The notes under the pieces: model-generated
The model's database searches: none
The model's input: the letters and a program-made list of their open reading frames with translations, nothing else
What the model was told of the DNA's origin: nothing
From: Sweltsa coloradensis
Taxonomy: Eukaryota; Arthropoda; Insecta; Plecoptera; Chloroperlidae
Reading direction: 5' to 3'
Assembly (NCBI GenBank): GCA_024449915.1
Contig: JAMZAV010000792.1
Span: 186,001-250,000 of the forward strand
DNA length: 64,000 nucleotides
Shown: positions 46,911 through 58,960 of the stretch, in pieces
How the letters are laid out: each line of letters starts with the position of its first letter
How positions within the stretch are numbered: the stretch's first letter is position 1
Position numbers and translations under genes: made by a program

Positions 46911-47217
46911 TGGCATTCATTACAGCAAGACATAAAGCACATGACAAATTGAAGCTCAATTATATTAAAGAAGTGTTTCATGCTAGTATAATATTTGTAT
47001 TGGCAACATTGAATAGTCAAAACAATGCAGTATTAAAAAAAAACTTAAAAAGAATAATTTTTAAAATTGATATTTTATCAAGTCAAGTGATATATTAAAT
47101 CAGTCCAAATGAAACACAAAAAGTAATTTCAAAATAGACTTGTATATTATATATTTAACAATAAAATAGTGTGATGTGAAAAACATAAATTTCCGCAATA
47201 AGTTAATATAAGTTGGC
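46911..47217. other. AT-rich intergenic DNA
   Basis: Nothing recognised. Confidence 0.4.
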
Positions 47218-47305
47218 TTGGTCCCTTTGATTTACTGTCCCCCACTGAAAATCAGTTAAATAACTGAGTAAGTAGACTCTAAATACAATTTATTTATTTA
47301 TTTTA
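47218..47305 (+). repeat. LINE 3'-end remnant (family M), copy 2
   Basis: CTTTGATTTACTGTCCCCCA, CTGAAAATCAGTTAAATAAC and GTAGACTCTAAATACAATTT, then TATTTATTTTATTT. Inverse of 43873-43975. A weaker relative (TTGCCCACTGAAACCAGTC) is at 47700. Confidence 0.6.
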
Positions 47306-47983
47306 TTTAAAATAACAAACTCTAATCTCTGAATGCTTCAGCTATATAGTTAGTTTCTTGGTGATTTCATAGTTGCATTCTCGACGTTTCATATAAATTT
47401 ATGAATTTTTTAAGCTTGCACATTGGATGCTTTTTTTTATTGTTACACATATTCTTTATTTATTTGGCATAAATATGTTTTAGTTTTGCGTTTAGCATAG
47501 AGAACTTTAAAACACGTTGACACTATTATATTTTAAAAGTAGTAATCTACTAATCTGTTATAAATAATAATATAACTTTTAGAAAAACTATCTTCTTAGA
47601 ATGATTTCACATTTTACAAATATGTACTTGTTTGTTATTGTTCAATTAAATTATACATTACACTATCAATATTATATCCATTGTAGAGACAGAATTAATG
47701 TTGCCCACTGAAACCAGTCTTTCTTGTTGAGTGGGTAGGTAAATAATATACTGTCCTAAACGCGTGTTTGTTTATTTTAACGTTGTTTTCTCTTTAAACA
47801 TTAAGTTATTTACTCTTCTCTATAATAACACGGCTTTAACATCTAAACTGAATCTAAGACAAATAAACAACACCTTGAAAGTGTCCAAATCACGTCTCAT
47901 ATTACGCGTTTCAAACAAGTTTCGTGAAGCTCGTAGGCGGGTGACTGACTACAACAATAGGACGCCCCTTGATACCACGGCGT
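47306..47983. other. AT-rich intergenic DNA
   Basis: A 90-codon frame (47764-48036) runs into the duplicated segment and is not recognised. Confidence 0.35.
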
Positions 47984-48897
47984 CTGTAACCTGTTCCCCC
48001 AGGACAATACATCACAAGCTCATTGTCTCCGGATAATAAATACAGTGTGCACACTTGTACATGATGACTGCGCGTTCACTACAGAGAGTGGGTAGAATGT
48101 TTGCATATTATTATTCATTATAAGGACGTGAGTAGCCAACAATAAGCAGGGTTGGGTGGAAACCTAACGGATGTAGCGAAATTACAGGTAAACTCGTTAT
48201 TTAAAAAAAATTATAACTTTTAACGTAATGTGTAAGTTATTATTCATAACTTTTCGTTATGCGTTACGCTACTTTTTATGAGAAATTGTGAACGAAAATC
48301 ACTGGAACTGTTCTTTATTGTTTTATTTATATATATTTTTTACATTTTTTTTCTGTAATTCCACTTAAATCCAACCTTGACTCAACCTCTCATACTCAAA
48401 ATAAAATATAAGTAAATTTAAACCTAGTTCTTAATTAATTAATTAATTTAACGTCTAGTTATAAAAACTTATTTAAACTGCATTCATTGCATACAAAATA
48501 ATTAACTATAATTAATAACATTTAGAATTAATACTGTTTCAACTACAATGTACAATAAGAAAATATTTTTGAGAACATATTGAAAATATATATTAATAAT
48601 TAAATCAAACGTGAAATATACGTTAATTGATTACAAATAGTTAAATGTATAGATAATTAATTATTCCTATTATAATAGAAAAGGTAAGGTAGCTAGTGAA
48701 CTTAGGAAATTATGAAGCAAACTCACTTTTTTGGATGAGCGTAGCGAGCGTAGCGAGCGAAGCGAAGATTCCATTTCACTACGCTGGAGAAAAAAATCCG
48801 GAATGTTTTTTTTTTTTTCTTCTTCTTCTTTCTGTATTTTTGTCTGTCTGTTAACACGATTCCGGCTAAACCGATACTCCGATTGCGATGAAATTTT
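47984..48897 (+). repeat. Segmental tandem duplication, unit 1 (914 bp)
   Basis: From CTGTAACCTGTTCCCCCAGG to GATTGCGATGAAATTTT. It contains CAGGGTTGGGTGGAAACC, similar to the start of hAT-type TIRs, and at its right end the first 167 bp of a family A element (48731-48897). Nearly identical to unit 2. Confidence 0.95.
48731..48897 (+). mobile_element. Family A element, copy 4 (truncated by the duplication)
   Basis: Starts TTGGATGAGCG with an extra GTAGCGAGC repeat and stops abruptly after GCGATGAAATTTT, where unit 2 of the duplication begins. The rest of this copy is present only in unit 2. Confidence 0.9.
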
Positions 48898-49809
48898 CTG
48901 TAACCTGTTCCCCAGGACAATACATCACAAGCTCATTGTCTCCGGATAATAAATACAGTGTGCACACTTGTACATGATGACTGCGCGTTCACTACAGAGA
49001 GTGGGTAGAATGTTTGCATATTATTATTCATTATAAGGACGTGAGTAGCCAACAATAAGCAGGGTTGGGTGGAAACCTAACGGATGTAGCGAAATTACAG
49101 GTAAACTCGTTATTTAAAAAAAATTATAACTTTTAACGTAATGTGTAAGTTATTATTCATAACTTTTCGTTATGCGTTACGCTACTTTTTATGAGAAATT
49201 GTGAACGAAAATCACTGGAACTGTTCTTTATTGTTTTATTTATATATATTTTTTACATTTTTTTTCTGTAATTCCACTTAAATCCAACCTTGACTCAACC
49301 TCTCATACTCAAAATAAAATATAAGTAAATTTAAACCTAGTTCTTAATTAATTAATTAATTTAACGTCTAGTTATAAAAACTTATTTAAACTGCATTCAT
49401 TGCATACAAAATAATTAACTATAATTAATAACATTTAGAATTAATACTGTTTCAACTACAATGTACAATAAGAAAATATTTTTGAGAACATATTGAAAAT
49501 ATATATTAATAATTAAATCAAACGTGAAATATACGTTAATTGATTACAAAAAGTTAAATGTATAGATAATTAATTATTCCTATTATAATAGAAAAGGTAA
49601 GGTAGCTAGTGAGCTTAGGAAATTATGAAGCAAACTCACTTTTTTGGATGAGCGTAGCGAGCGTAGCGAGCGAAGCGAAGATTCCATTTCACTACGCTGG
49701 AGAAAAAAATCCGGAATGTTTTTTTTTTTTCTTCTTCTTCTTTCTGTATTTTTGTCTGTCTGTTAACACGATTCCGGCTAAACCAATACTCCGATTGCGA
49801 TGAAATTTT
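48898..49809 (+). repeat. Segmental tandem duplication, unit 2 (912 bp)
   Basis: Differs from unit 1 at about five places: one C fewer in the CCCC run, ATAG/AAAG near 49550, GAAC/GAGC near 49612, one T fewer in a T-run, and CCGATAC/CCAATAC near 49785. Identity is above 99%. Confidence 0.95.
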
Positions 49810-50093
49810 ATGGAGGCCTTCGAAATCTCTGAACTTAGAACTGCCACGTTATTGAGCGCAATCGAAAAATTATTTCTCATGAAAATCGCAATTTTACGAT
49901 TTTTTCCTTTTTTAAAATTACGATTAATTAAAAAAAAAGTTAATTTTTTATTTAATTTGATTTAATTTAAAAAAAAATTCAACAAAGTTCTGATTTTTTC
50001 ACAGAACAACAGAAAATCCGCAAAACACATGGCAGCTCAATTCACCAATTACGCTCATCCAACAACGCGGCGGGACTTAAGCGTTTTCCTAGT
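49644..50093 (+). mobile_element. Family A element, copy 5 (450 bp)
   Basis: Complete at both ends (TTGGATGAGCG; CGCTCATCCAA plus tail to TTTTCCTAGT) but lacks the internal tandem units, having joined the core to the AT-rich 3' part. Its first 166 bp belong to duplication unit 2. Confidence 0.85.
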
Positions 50094-50957
50094 ATAATAT
50101 AAATGGGAGTAAAAGAATAATATGTAAGTTAATGTTATTAGATTGCTTATTGTTATTAGAACTTACAGAACAAACTTTGGTGGTTTACGAATATTTACTA
50201 CTAACTTCTATACTAACCCAATCATAACCAATCATAACCATAACCTTAAATTTCAACGACATACTTTCTTACAGTAACTATCCAATCAGGCAATAATGTA
50301 AATTTCAATGGCAACTTGGGTTGGTATTCCCTGAGGAGGTTGGAGGGTAAAAGTGTGGGCGTTACAATAAAAACCTACTACTGTCTTGCAGACGCTGAAT
50401 ACACACTTTGAGAGTTTTATACACTCAGAGTGCAGTCGTTTCAACGTTAGACATAACCGTTAGGTGCTCAGCTATTATATACATTACACTCGGTTGGTCG
50501 AACGTTTTGGGTTTATCTCTTCGCTCAATTGTTTGCCTTCTAGTTCGTTTAGCGCCTGACCCTCATTCTCTGTTGATACTATCTGACTCTCTACACATTA
50601 TTCATAATTCATGTGACAGGTTATTGAGAAGTGTTCATGGCTTGTAGACATAAATCGATGCAATCAAACTTTAAATTGTTCGGACTAGATAAATCTTTCA
50701 GACAAATACAGGATGTTGACGTGTGAATTCTAAGTAATTGCGTTGGGGAGTTTTCTAACTTGGCTGTATGATGATCCGGATTGTAAGCTCAGTGCCGGTG
50801 AATGTTTAAAAGGCAAGTATTGTTTATTTTAAGTGCTAGTTTCCGTATATATCACACGTTCCCCCTTTTGAAAGTCAGATTGTTTCCGTACACAGAACAT
50901 TTGTTTTATGAGTGATATGTGTGAATAATTCACATAAAAGTATTTATGAACAGAACT
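50094..50957. other. Intergenic DNA
   Basis: GAACAAACTTTGGTGGTTTA (50168) resembles AAACAAACTTTGGTGGTTTG inside the MITE at 32546-33142, hinting at a shared insertion fragment. AACCAATCATAACCATAACC is near 50230. No gene recognised. Confidence 0.35.
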
Positions 50958-51165
50958 ATTCATTTATTTATTTACATAACGTCTATCCTATTCAGTTATA
51001 AAAACTGATTTACAAAGGAGGACAACTAAATGAAACTAATCACAAAAATGCAGACCCAATAATGAACTAAAGATAAACAAAGTTTAAAATAGTAACATTA
51101 CAACAATGTAGGTGTGTTAAGACAATAATTTTGATAACATATTTAAATTGGATATTAACAATCTT
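50958..51165 (-). repeat. LINE 3'-UTR and tail (family N), copy 2
   Basis: On the minus strand: CAATGTTGTAATGTTACTAT, GTTGTCCTCCTTTGTAAATC, CAGTTTTTATAACTG (hairpin), AATAGGATAGACGTTATGTA, AATAAATAAATG. It aligns with 1448-1645 and lies downstream, same strand, of the LINE coding remnant at 51340-51680. Confidence 0.6.
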
Positions 51166-51339
51166 AAAGTAAAATCCATTCACCGCGGAAGGGTATATTA
51201 TCATGCTGTAACTGTGGCCAATAAATATATATGCATTTCTTTATACACCTGCTGCCAACGAAGGTCGGGTCGGGGGTGGCTAACCACCTGTTTTCTGGGG
51301 CACACAGAGTTTATTAACACCGGCTTGCCGGGCCTGTCA

Positions 51340-51680
51340 TGTTCTCTTTTCGTCAATTTCTTCGTCTTTTGTTTAATCTTTTCCGTCAATATCGTTCTCT
51401 TCTTTCTTGCTTCTTACCACCAGCTCACGCCATTTCCTTCTGTCCTCCCATAGTCATCCAGCCTGCTTCTACTTCCCACCTTATATCTCTCTCTTCAACA
51501 TCGTTCATTATTTAGTCCTGCCACTTCTCTCTTGGTCTACCAGGTCTTCTAATGTTCATATTTTTACTTACTAATTATGCTCTCAGTATTCTCTTTTTGT
51601 CCATTCTTCTCATATTATGTATATCCCATTTCAATCTTTCTTTTCCTATTTTGAACAAAAGCTTGTCAACTCCAATCTCT
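51340..51680 (-). pseudogene. LINE reverse-transcriptase ORF, C-terminal remnant
   Basis: Minus strand encodes RLKWDIHNMRRMDKKRIL, then RRPGRPREKWQD, a stop, MNDVEERDIRWEVEAGW, and in another frame EDRRKWRELVVRSKKEEN. This is the conserved tail of insect non-LTR ORF2 proteins (HVxRMDxxRIPK, GRPRxxWxD, DRxKWRxLV). At least one stop and one frameshift make it non-functional. The same-strand 3' tail at 50958 may be its 3' UTR. Confidence 0.75.
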
Positions 51681-51684
51681 TCCT

Positions 51685-51800
51685 AATTTCAAAGTCAATA
51701 AATTACAAAATCTAAATCCAAACGAGTTTTGAACCTGGGTATAGACATGCAAAATATGAACCACTATGTGACTATACACTATTACACCACTTGTTTTGCC
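51685..51800 (-). repeat. Degenerate tRNA-derived SINE (group H-like)
   Basis: Minus strand: TATAGTCACATAGTGGTTCA, CCCAGGTTCAAAACTCG (decayed B-box), GGATTTAGATTTTGTAATTT (group H tail). Confidence 0.4.
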
Positions 51801-53929
51801 TATCTTTGTGTTAATGTGCGTTCTAAGTTGTTTCATTAATATCAATCACATTGTATTGCTGTTTTTCCTGAACTAAATTGATCTGGGGCTTTTTTGGTTT
51901 ATCTGAAAAATTATTTCTGTCTTAATTATTTTTATTTGCAAAATTGAATCTCGTTTGATTTAATTTCACATCTTAATGTACATTTATAATATATTATCAT
52001 ATTAAATATTGTCTTATTTACTGTACATTTGTGTTTTTTTAATATCAATATTTTGAGCATATTAGTTATCTAAGTAATAATTTTGACCTTTGTAAGTCAG
52101 TTTCATCAATTGAATAAATGATGGAAGTTGAATTAATACGACCTGTTTAAATTATCATCAATCATCTAGGACTGCATACAATTCTTTTGGTACCTACTAC
52201 TTAGTGACTACAGCTACATCAATTTATTCATACCAGTTTTCCTGTTTTATTTTTATTACATTGTTTTATTTATTATAACTTATACTCATACGTAAGAATA
52301 GCATCACTGGTTTACTGCCTTGAGCGTTGAGATATTAAAAATTTAGAGTAGAGAATGTATCATCTTTCAATGAAATACAACTCCAATAAATTACTACAAT
52401 TGAATAATTAATTATCCAAAGGTGATGCAAATATCAAGAAATCTTCTATATATTTTATCCCTGCCTACACTTTAGATAGTAGATTGCAACAACCGATAAA
52501 TCTCCTCCATATACATCACAGAATCGTGCACTACCATTACCGTATGGGTAAATGTCGAAATCCAACGCCCCAATGCGTAGGAGCGTGATTTAATAAAAGT
52601 GCTGTTTAACATTATTTCCTAATTTGTTAATAACTACGACAATGAAACATGTAACGTATTTTAGTGTTAATATCTACATCCACCTACATGATATGGTAAT
52701 GATAAGCCATGTATGGCGAGGAAAAATAATATACAGGGTGGGCCACAAAAAAGTTACTATAAGGATGTTTAACTTTAATTCTAAATTTACCCAACAAAGA
52801 TCACACATGTGGAATATGTAGTGAATACTTCAAAATAAATAATATTTTCAAGTTCGTTTATAAGTAATATCATTTGAAAATTTTTCAAATAAAATTGAGT
52901 TTTTGTTATAAAAACGTTAATAAAAACTATAATAAGTATATACCTTATCATTAATTAAATACGTAACGACGAACTGAACAACTACCGGGCGTAAATCATA
53001 CAGCAATTTTGAGTCCGATCTATAATTGCTTTAATTAGGATGTTTTAGTGACTATGAACATCGTACACTACTAAAGCAAGTAAAACTTTACAATTGAAAC
53101 AAATTATTGAAACACTTCCAAAAACACACGTTGCAGATGTAGAAGAAGTAACGAGGCTGTGAACACTAGTTAACGTCTAGAAAAATTGGTAATAAAGTGG
53201 ATTTTTATGTTTCTTTCTCAATATCATCGGTTGGGAAACACTCCCGTAGATAAAAATCATGGTATTCATCATGGTATACAGTCCAAAAGTGAAACAAATC
53301 CATCTCGCCCGGTATTAGAAAATGGGCCTCCCACTTGCCGGCTTGTTTTGCAATTTTAAGTCAAGACTTTTATTAAGTTAAGAACACTCGAACCCAAGTC
53401 CCGGTATAGTTGGATTTTCAAAATTTGAAAATTAAAAAAAAAACTCGAAATTAGGCATGTTTCTCCACCCTGTACCCTCACTGGTGCTAAGTACTGACAT
53501 TTCAGATTGTGTGGGTGCATCTTGAAATTAGCGGAACCCACTCCACACCTTGATATATTATGACACAACATGTTTCGTAATTATAAACGCGTTCTAGGGC
53601 ACAGATTGTTGGGGACGAACTCACAAAGTGGAAGTGTGATTTATGGAAAGTGTGCGTTTTGAAATAAATTATCATAAGTACACAGTTGGGCGCATTAGAA
53701 TCGCCTTTGTTGTCAAGCCTGAGATTAGTTTCACTTGTGAGGCATGTGTGCACAACATTTACTGAATACAAAATAGGCGTGTAAACTTGCCTCAACATCA
53801 AGACATGTTTTGGTAATTTATTACAAAATAATTTCTTTGATACATTTATAAACAAGAACGAATACGGGGGTACCCAAGTTACCTAACGAAGAATATCTAA
53901 AAAAAAAAAAAATTAACTTTGCGTTGATA
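51801..53929. other. AT-rich intergenic DNA
   Basis: A decayed LINE tail (CCTTTGTAAGTCAGTTTCAT, 52086-52140) is present. TATACAGGGTGGGCCACAAA at 52730 resembles a TA-flanked transposon end, but no partner end was seen. The minus-strand frame at 53502-53855 (117 codons) is not recognised. Confidence 0.35.
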
Positions 53930-54065
53930 ATTTTTGGTGGAGGTTCCAGGTTAAAAAAACACACAGAAATGGTGGAGTTTCCGAGCACGTAAATTTCAAA
54001 ACATTCTGGAGGGATATCCCCCCCCCCCCAATCTTGAGACGTGATTTACGCACAGACGAACGGAA
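53930..54065 (-). repeat. Family E repeat, copy 7, with a 12-C tract
   Basis: TTTTTGGTGGAGGTTCCAGG opens the copy; 12 C at 54018-54029 and TTGAGACGTGATTTACGCAC follow, all inverse to family E order. The internal part is shortened. Confidence 0.6.
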
Positions 54066-55312
54066 ATGATGATTATATGATGATGTGATGATGATAAGAA
54101 ATTGCATTTTGATTGTATTCGTATAAATTTAAAGTCACGAGATTTGTATAAAAATATGTAATTAGATCTTTTTTCGCATTATTGATTTGAGTTTTCCCAT
54201 TACAGTTTTCATAATATAATTGCAATCGATATTTAAATTGTTAATTTGCCTTCCTCAATAACTCGTGATAAAGCTACAAAACATAACATATTATGGTAAT
54301 AATCACAAATCGTTTTAATACAAATGATCAGATATACAAATTGTAAGTGCAAACTGGATGAGTTGTTAGATGGAAATATATTAAACAAGTGAATTATTTT
54401 ACATACACAATTACCTCTCACCTCATACAGAAATAAACTAAAGTGAGGTGAAACAAATGCAATTAGTTTGTAAGTAGGACTACACTACGTCTCCATTAGC
54501 TTATTACATCGTCAGAACGTATTTGAGTTGTTGAGATGTGGGTGTTTCATTCCGGGGACAACACATCAACGAGTGTTTGTATTAACTTCAACTTTGAAAT
54601 ATACGGTTAGAGATCCCACTCTAATTATACAACGAGGGTGTAAAGTCGGGATTTGTTTGTTTTGATGTTTATATGAATTACAAACGACAGATGAGGGGAT
54701 TTAGATTTAATTATCTTCCAATGTTTGACAATATGGGGTTGAAACTCATTCTGTACAGCTATAAATGAAATTTATTTTGAACGTTTAAGTGCTAAGGAAT
54801 GTCCCCCTTATAGGTTAGTGGTACACATAGTTACCACTTATTTTCAAAATCCACACAATTAAATCTGTTAGTTTTTCATACTTACACTCGGTCAAAAAGC
54901 TGCTTTGTTTTGTTCTGAATTGGTAGAATGTTTCCTTACTAAATTCTAATGATAAGAACGATTTTTATAATTGATCAAAAATCAAATTGTGTATAAAAAC
55001 ACAAAAATACACAAATTTCTGGGATGTCCCGGATATTTTGTTTGTCTGTAGTAGATTCAATTAGAACATGCAAAAAAATTGCAAAAAAATGAAAAATTGC
55101 AACAACAAAAATCTTTTTTTTTTTAAAATATACTCAAATCTTTGATTTTTTCAACTTTGATAGCAATTTAGATTTCAAAATCAGCATTTGTTTTCTAAAA
55201 GATTAAGGAATTTAAAAAAAATCAAAAATTCATTTAAAAAATCACAAATTTTAAATTGTTAAGGTAGAAAGAAAAATTATGGGTGAAAAGTTTTTCCCTA
55301 TAAAGGGTTAAG
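54066..55312. other. AT-rich intergenic DNA
   Basis: ATGATG-rich simple sequence near 54070. A balanced stretch near 54480-54620 (TCTCCATTAGCTTATTACAT) could be a minor regulatory island. Nothing else recognised. Confidence 0.35.
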
Positions 55313-55445
55313 AGTTTAAGAGGACTCAATCCCTAGCATTCGCATTAACGACTGAAGAAAACCTTGGAAAAACTTTCAGTCAGGATTGCCGGGGGGTTCG
55401 AACCGAAACCTTCTGAACCAGAGTCTTGCGCTTAACGCTTGAGCT
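55313..55445 (-). repeat. tRNA-related SINE (group G), copy 2
   Basis: Plus strand GTTTAAGAGGACTCAATCCC, AACTTTCAGTCAGGATTGCC, GGGGTTCGAACCGAAACC (inverse B-box), CAGAGTCTTGCGC. Aligns with 18871-19015. Confidence 0.6.
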
Positions 55446-56859
55446 GATATTTTTATTAAGTAAGATAATATTATATCATCGGGACCAATGTTAAATCATT
55501 TAAAAACAGGAAATGCAAAAACGGTTCTTGTAAAGACCACCCTGTTGCAAAATCAGAATTTTAACCAAAAAATGCAGCTAAAAGTAATTAATTATGAAGA
55601 CGATCTTTCATAAAACTAAATGTGAATTACCATGACAAAGCAATCCTGGAAGGAGGGGAATAAACTATCCTTGATGACGTGTGCTAACAATGGCTAGGCT
55701 AAGTGATATGAAACGAAGAACGTCGAATACCGTTAGATACCTCCGTATAAGAAGAAAACGCCCCCATAAATTAGCAAACACTATTCGAGATCTATTTTAT
55801 CGACGTAAAGATTGCTCTAGAAGAAAGAATATCCAGACTTTTCTATTATAGACGTGGTTTGTTTGAATTGAATTTCAGCCACATAATTTAAATATTGTTT
55901 GCTTTTTATTATAAAACTCTGAAGAATCTTTTAAAACTTAAAGAGAGTGAATATTTGCACAGGATTAAATTTCAATTTCGTCCAATATATTTGTTCTAAA
56001 ATTTCAATGAAATTACATAAGGCTTAGTCGACGACATTATACGGCATGACGCAGTTTTGTAACAATTGGGATTTGGTTCGAAAACTAATTTAAAAGTAGG
56101 GTGTGATTAGGGTAAAAAGAAGAACTTATTGGAAACAGTTGGAAATAGCTCATGTCAATATAGTGAGTAAGGTTACGACTTCCTATCGAAATTTATTGCT
56201 ACAATGATTTTAGGGGAATGTGGTGGTTAATTAAGGAAGACTTATTTATATTACAAATTGCAATGAGAACACAGTACCTCGCCAGACTGCGCCCATTATT
56301 AAATCATAGAGTTTATATTAAGTGCATTGCAAATGAAATAATAAATGTAATTCTTAAAAAAAACTATTTCACATTCCGTCCAATAAATTAGTACATGGGG
56401 CTACCTGAAGAGAGAGAGAGAGAAAAATATATTTTATATCAAGTAGTTACTGTTGTTAATACTTTCCTCTGGGTGTTATGCAGTATAACATGAATGTAAA
56501 GAAAGGTTATTTGCACCCTCATAAAGGCGTAGATGTTGAAATTTGTAAGTCTTTTATCCACACAAGTACAAATTAAATGCACCTTTTTTGTACATTTTCA
56601 TAAACTCCGAAATCATCTAAACATATAAAACATCATTTTGTGTGTGCCATTAAAACTTGTAATGTCTGCTCTGTTTAAATCATATCTTTGGATACTTTAC
56701 GATGGCGATTATTCGAGAAATATGAGAATAAGAAACTACCTTGAAAATAACGTAATACAATAAATTCAAACCATCATTGGAACATGGGATTCAATACTCC
56801 TATCTTAATTAAAATCAGAAAATTAGCAATACATGTCACCAATTTCTATCAAAATTCAT
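55446..56859. other. AT-rich intergenic DNA
   Basis: Short GA repeat at about 56409-56424. No gene or named repeat recognised. Confidence 0.35.
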
Positions 56860-57250
56860 TGCGCCCTGCCAATTTCTTCTTCCGATAAGTGTTACATTAG
56901 TCTTGATGCCGACTCCATTAAAGAAACTCCCTGACAAGATGAAATCAATTAGCACATTCAAACTCAATTCCAGGAAGTAAATGCTCAATTAGTGCAAGGT
57001 GGAGAGGAAATAATGACACGCACTTTTCACTGAGAAGAACCCTCATTATTCTTGCCGGTTTAATTAAGAGTGGGATGGCGAAGTGAGGGCAAGTGCTCCT
57101 AGGGGGTAGGTTTGTGTTAAGTGTCATCTGACGGTAATTAGTGCGAGGAATATTCTCGACCCTACCAGTGTCCTACACGATTCTTGAATCCAGGACGACC
57201 TGGGTTCCTCATGTTACAGAGTTCACGATTGCCTAACACAATTTACATTT
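56860..57250. promoter_or_regulatory. Homeodomain-site-rich island, candidate enhancer
   Basis: CAATTAG at 56946-56952 and 56986-56992, TTTAATTAA at 57059-57067 and TAATTAG at 57135-57141 sit in balanced sequence with GGTGGAGAGGAAATAATGAC and GAGGGCAAGTGCTCCTAGGG (NK2-like CAAGTG). A 60-codon frame on the minus strand is not recognised. Confidence 0.35.
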
Positions 57251-58014
57251 CACGACAGATAAATGCAGACTTTTGGAATTTCGTACCTAAAACATGGACC
57301 TTTTTTATTATTACTTGGTTTTTCCATTTCTAATTTCTATAAGATTTATTTCAATTCGGTTTTAAAATTTACATTTTGAATATATTATCAAAATTATATT
57401 GTTGGCTTATTTTACATGGTTGTGTTTCAAAATATAGTTAATTATTTTGTTATGCTTATTCGTAACTTCGTTTTAATCAATATCCTCCTTTGTAAATCAG
57501 TTTTAATAACTGAATAGAAGACGTTAAATAAATACATAAATTAAAGTTTTCAAAGTTTTTGGTTGGCTAAGTCTTTGCTTTCATGAAAAGTACAGGGCAT
57601 AGATTCTCACCAAGAACATTTAATTGACTGTATATTATATTCTCTACAATACAGTTTTCACGTGCCAAAAGGACGAGATATTTCGAAAAGTTCAACTAGA
57701 TATTTTGCATTGCACTTAAAATGTCTGTTCCGTGTAAGGAAACGTAAAACACCGTGAATCTCAAATGAAACATCGATCAAAATAGAACGATTTGCATACA
57801 ATACTGTACAGGTAAGGAGCACACTCATATCGTATATAATTTTCCCAGAATTCACATTCCTAGGTTTTGTTTCACTTCCTCAACAAAAAAATGCGCGAAT
57901 AAATTTCTCGGCAGAAGATTCGATCATATTCTTCCTACACAAGATAATTTAAATACCCAAAGTAGGCAATTATTTCTATAGTGTTTTCTTGAGCGGTGAT
58001 CGCTAGGTATTATT
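57251..58014. other. AT-rich intergenic DNA with LINE tail
   Basis: 57483-57540 (+) is a family N tail: CTCCTTTGTAAATCAGTTTT, AATAACTGAATAG, GACGTTAAATAAATACATAA. The remainder is not recognised. Confidence 0.4.
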
Positions 58015-58190
58015 TTTAATGGAGGTGCAGGGTCAATAGAAATACCCCTTCAAGATTGGGACCAGTCTCTCCTCCTTTGCCCAGTTTCACCAAAAACTTC
58101 TGGCATGAAGGGCAATTTCAACAAAACGTGTATTAATCGGATTTCATGTTCGGTTTTCTAGTGAGACGTGACGGACGGACGGACGGAAAA
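58015..58190 (-). repeat. Family E repeat, copy 8
   Basis: AATGGAGGTGCAGGGTCAAT, then GAAGGGCAATTTCAACAAAA and GTGAGACGTGACGGACGGAC mirror family E in reverse. Diverged. Confidence 0.55.
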
Positions 58191-58429
58191 GTGATGCTTA
58201 AAGAAACACGCTATCTAACGGAGAAGGTGCTATGTTATATGTTTAAAACTTCAAATCTTAAAGCTATTTACACGTATGAAAAGCAGGGTACATATAGGAA
58301 AATCCTAAAGATATCTTTCTTCCTCTTCCTCTTCCCTATTTTTCTCCTCTAACTACTGTGGCATAACCATTGTGTTTCTGCTATGCATGTGAATGAAAAG
58401 TTCACGTTGGCTTTCATTGAAAAAACACA
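58191..58429. other. Intergenic spacer
   Basis: Nothing recognised. Confidence 0.4.
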
Positions 58430-58680
58430 TCTCATCGTGACATTATGAGGTCATTACTAAATACAGTGGAGCGTTTGCCAAATTTTCACTTAGAGACCAG
58501 AACGCCGCAGGCAAAATTACTGCTAATTTGACCTCCAAAGCCCATCATCAAATTAACCAGACATTTATAACGTGCTAGACTTGGCACAATTACTGGAGTT
58601 ACATTCATCAAGCTAATTGTCTGACTTTTGAACAGGGATCGCTTTGAAGACAGTTATCACGATTGATTTGTTTTTATATA
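58430..58680. promoter_or_regulatory. Dense homeodomain-site island, strongest enhancer-like block
   Basis: ATTA/TAAT cores at 58516, 58524, 58552, 58589 and 58614 (five within about 105 bp), with ACATTTATAACGTGC and GACCTCCAAAGCCCATCATC between them. Balanced composition and no ORF or repeat. Function inferred from motif density. Confidence 0.35.
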
Positions 58681-58734
58681 AAAAATAATAGTCCCATAGT
58701 TAAGTAATTCAAGCACGGATACAAGATTCTCCAA

Positions 58735-58960
58735 AATAGGGAGCGAAGCTACACAATCAACCGATTGACGAAGGAAACACTAATCAAATCTTATCGTGCA
58801 TTGAAATCCTTGGTGGAAGTGCCGAGTATGAAATGATTCTCCTCCAAAAAGTTCTAGGCTCGCCCTCTTGACTCCAAGGGTTTCTAAAAACAGTCTATGA
58901 CCTACTTATCGAAGGGAAATGCAAATTAACTTGTAAATCATAGGTCGTGTTCGGATTTTA
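58735..58960 (-). repeat. Family E repeat, copy 9 with 3' extension
   Basis: In reverse: AAATAGGGAGCGAAGCTACA, CTTATCGTGCATTGAAATCC, TTGGTGGAAGTGCCGAGTAT, GAAGGGAAATGCAAATTAAC and GTCGTGTTCGGATTTTATCG. It preserves the extension (GCTTCGCTCCCTA) that defines the 3' end of the family. Confidence 0.65.

Noticed and set aside
48130..48300. hAT transposon starting at CAGGGTTGGG
   Set aside because: Only one end was seen; no inverse end, 8-bp duplication or transposase could be found in the unit.
52730..52830. Mariner-like end TACAGGGTGGGCCA
   Set aside because: No matching inverted end nearby and the following sequence is unfamiliar.
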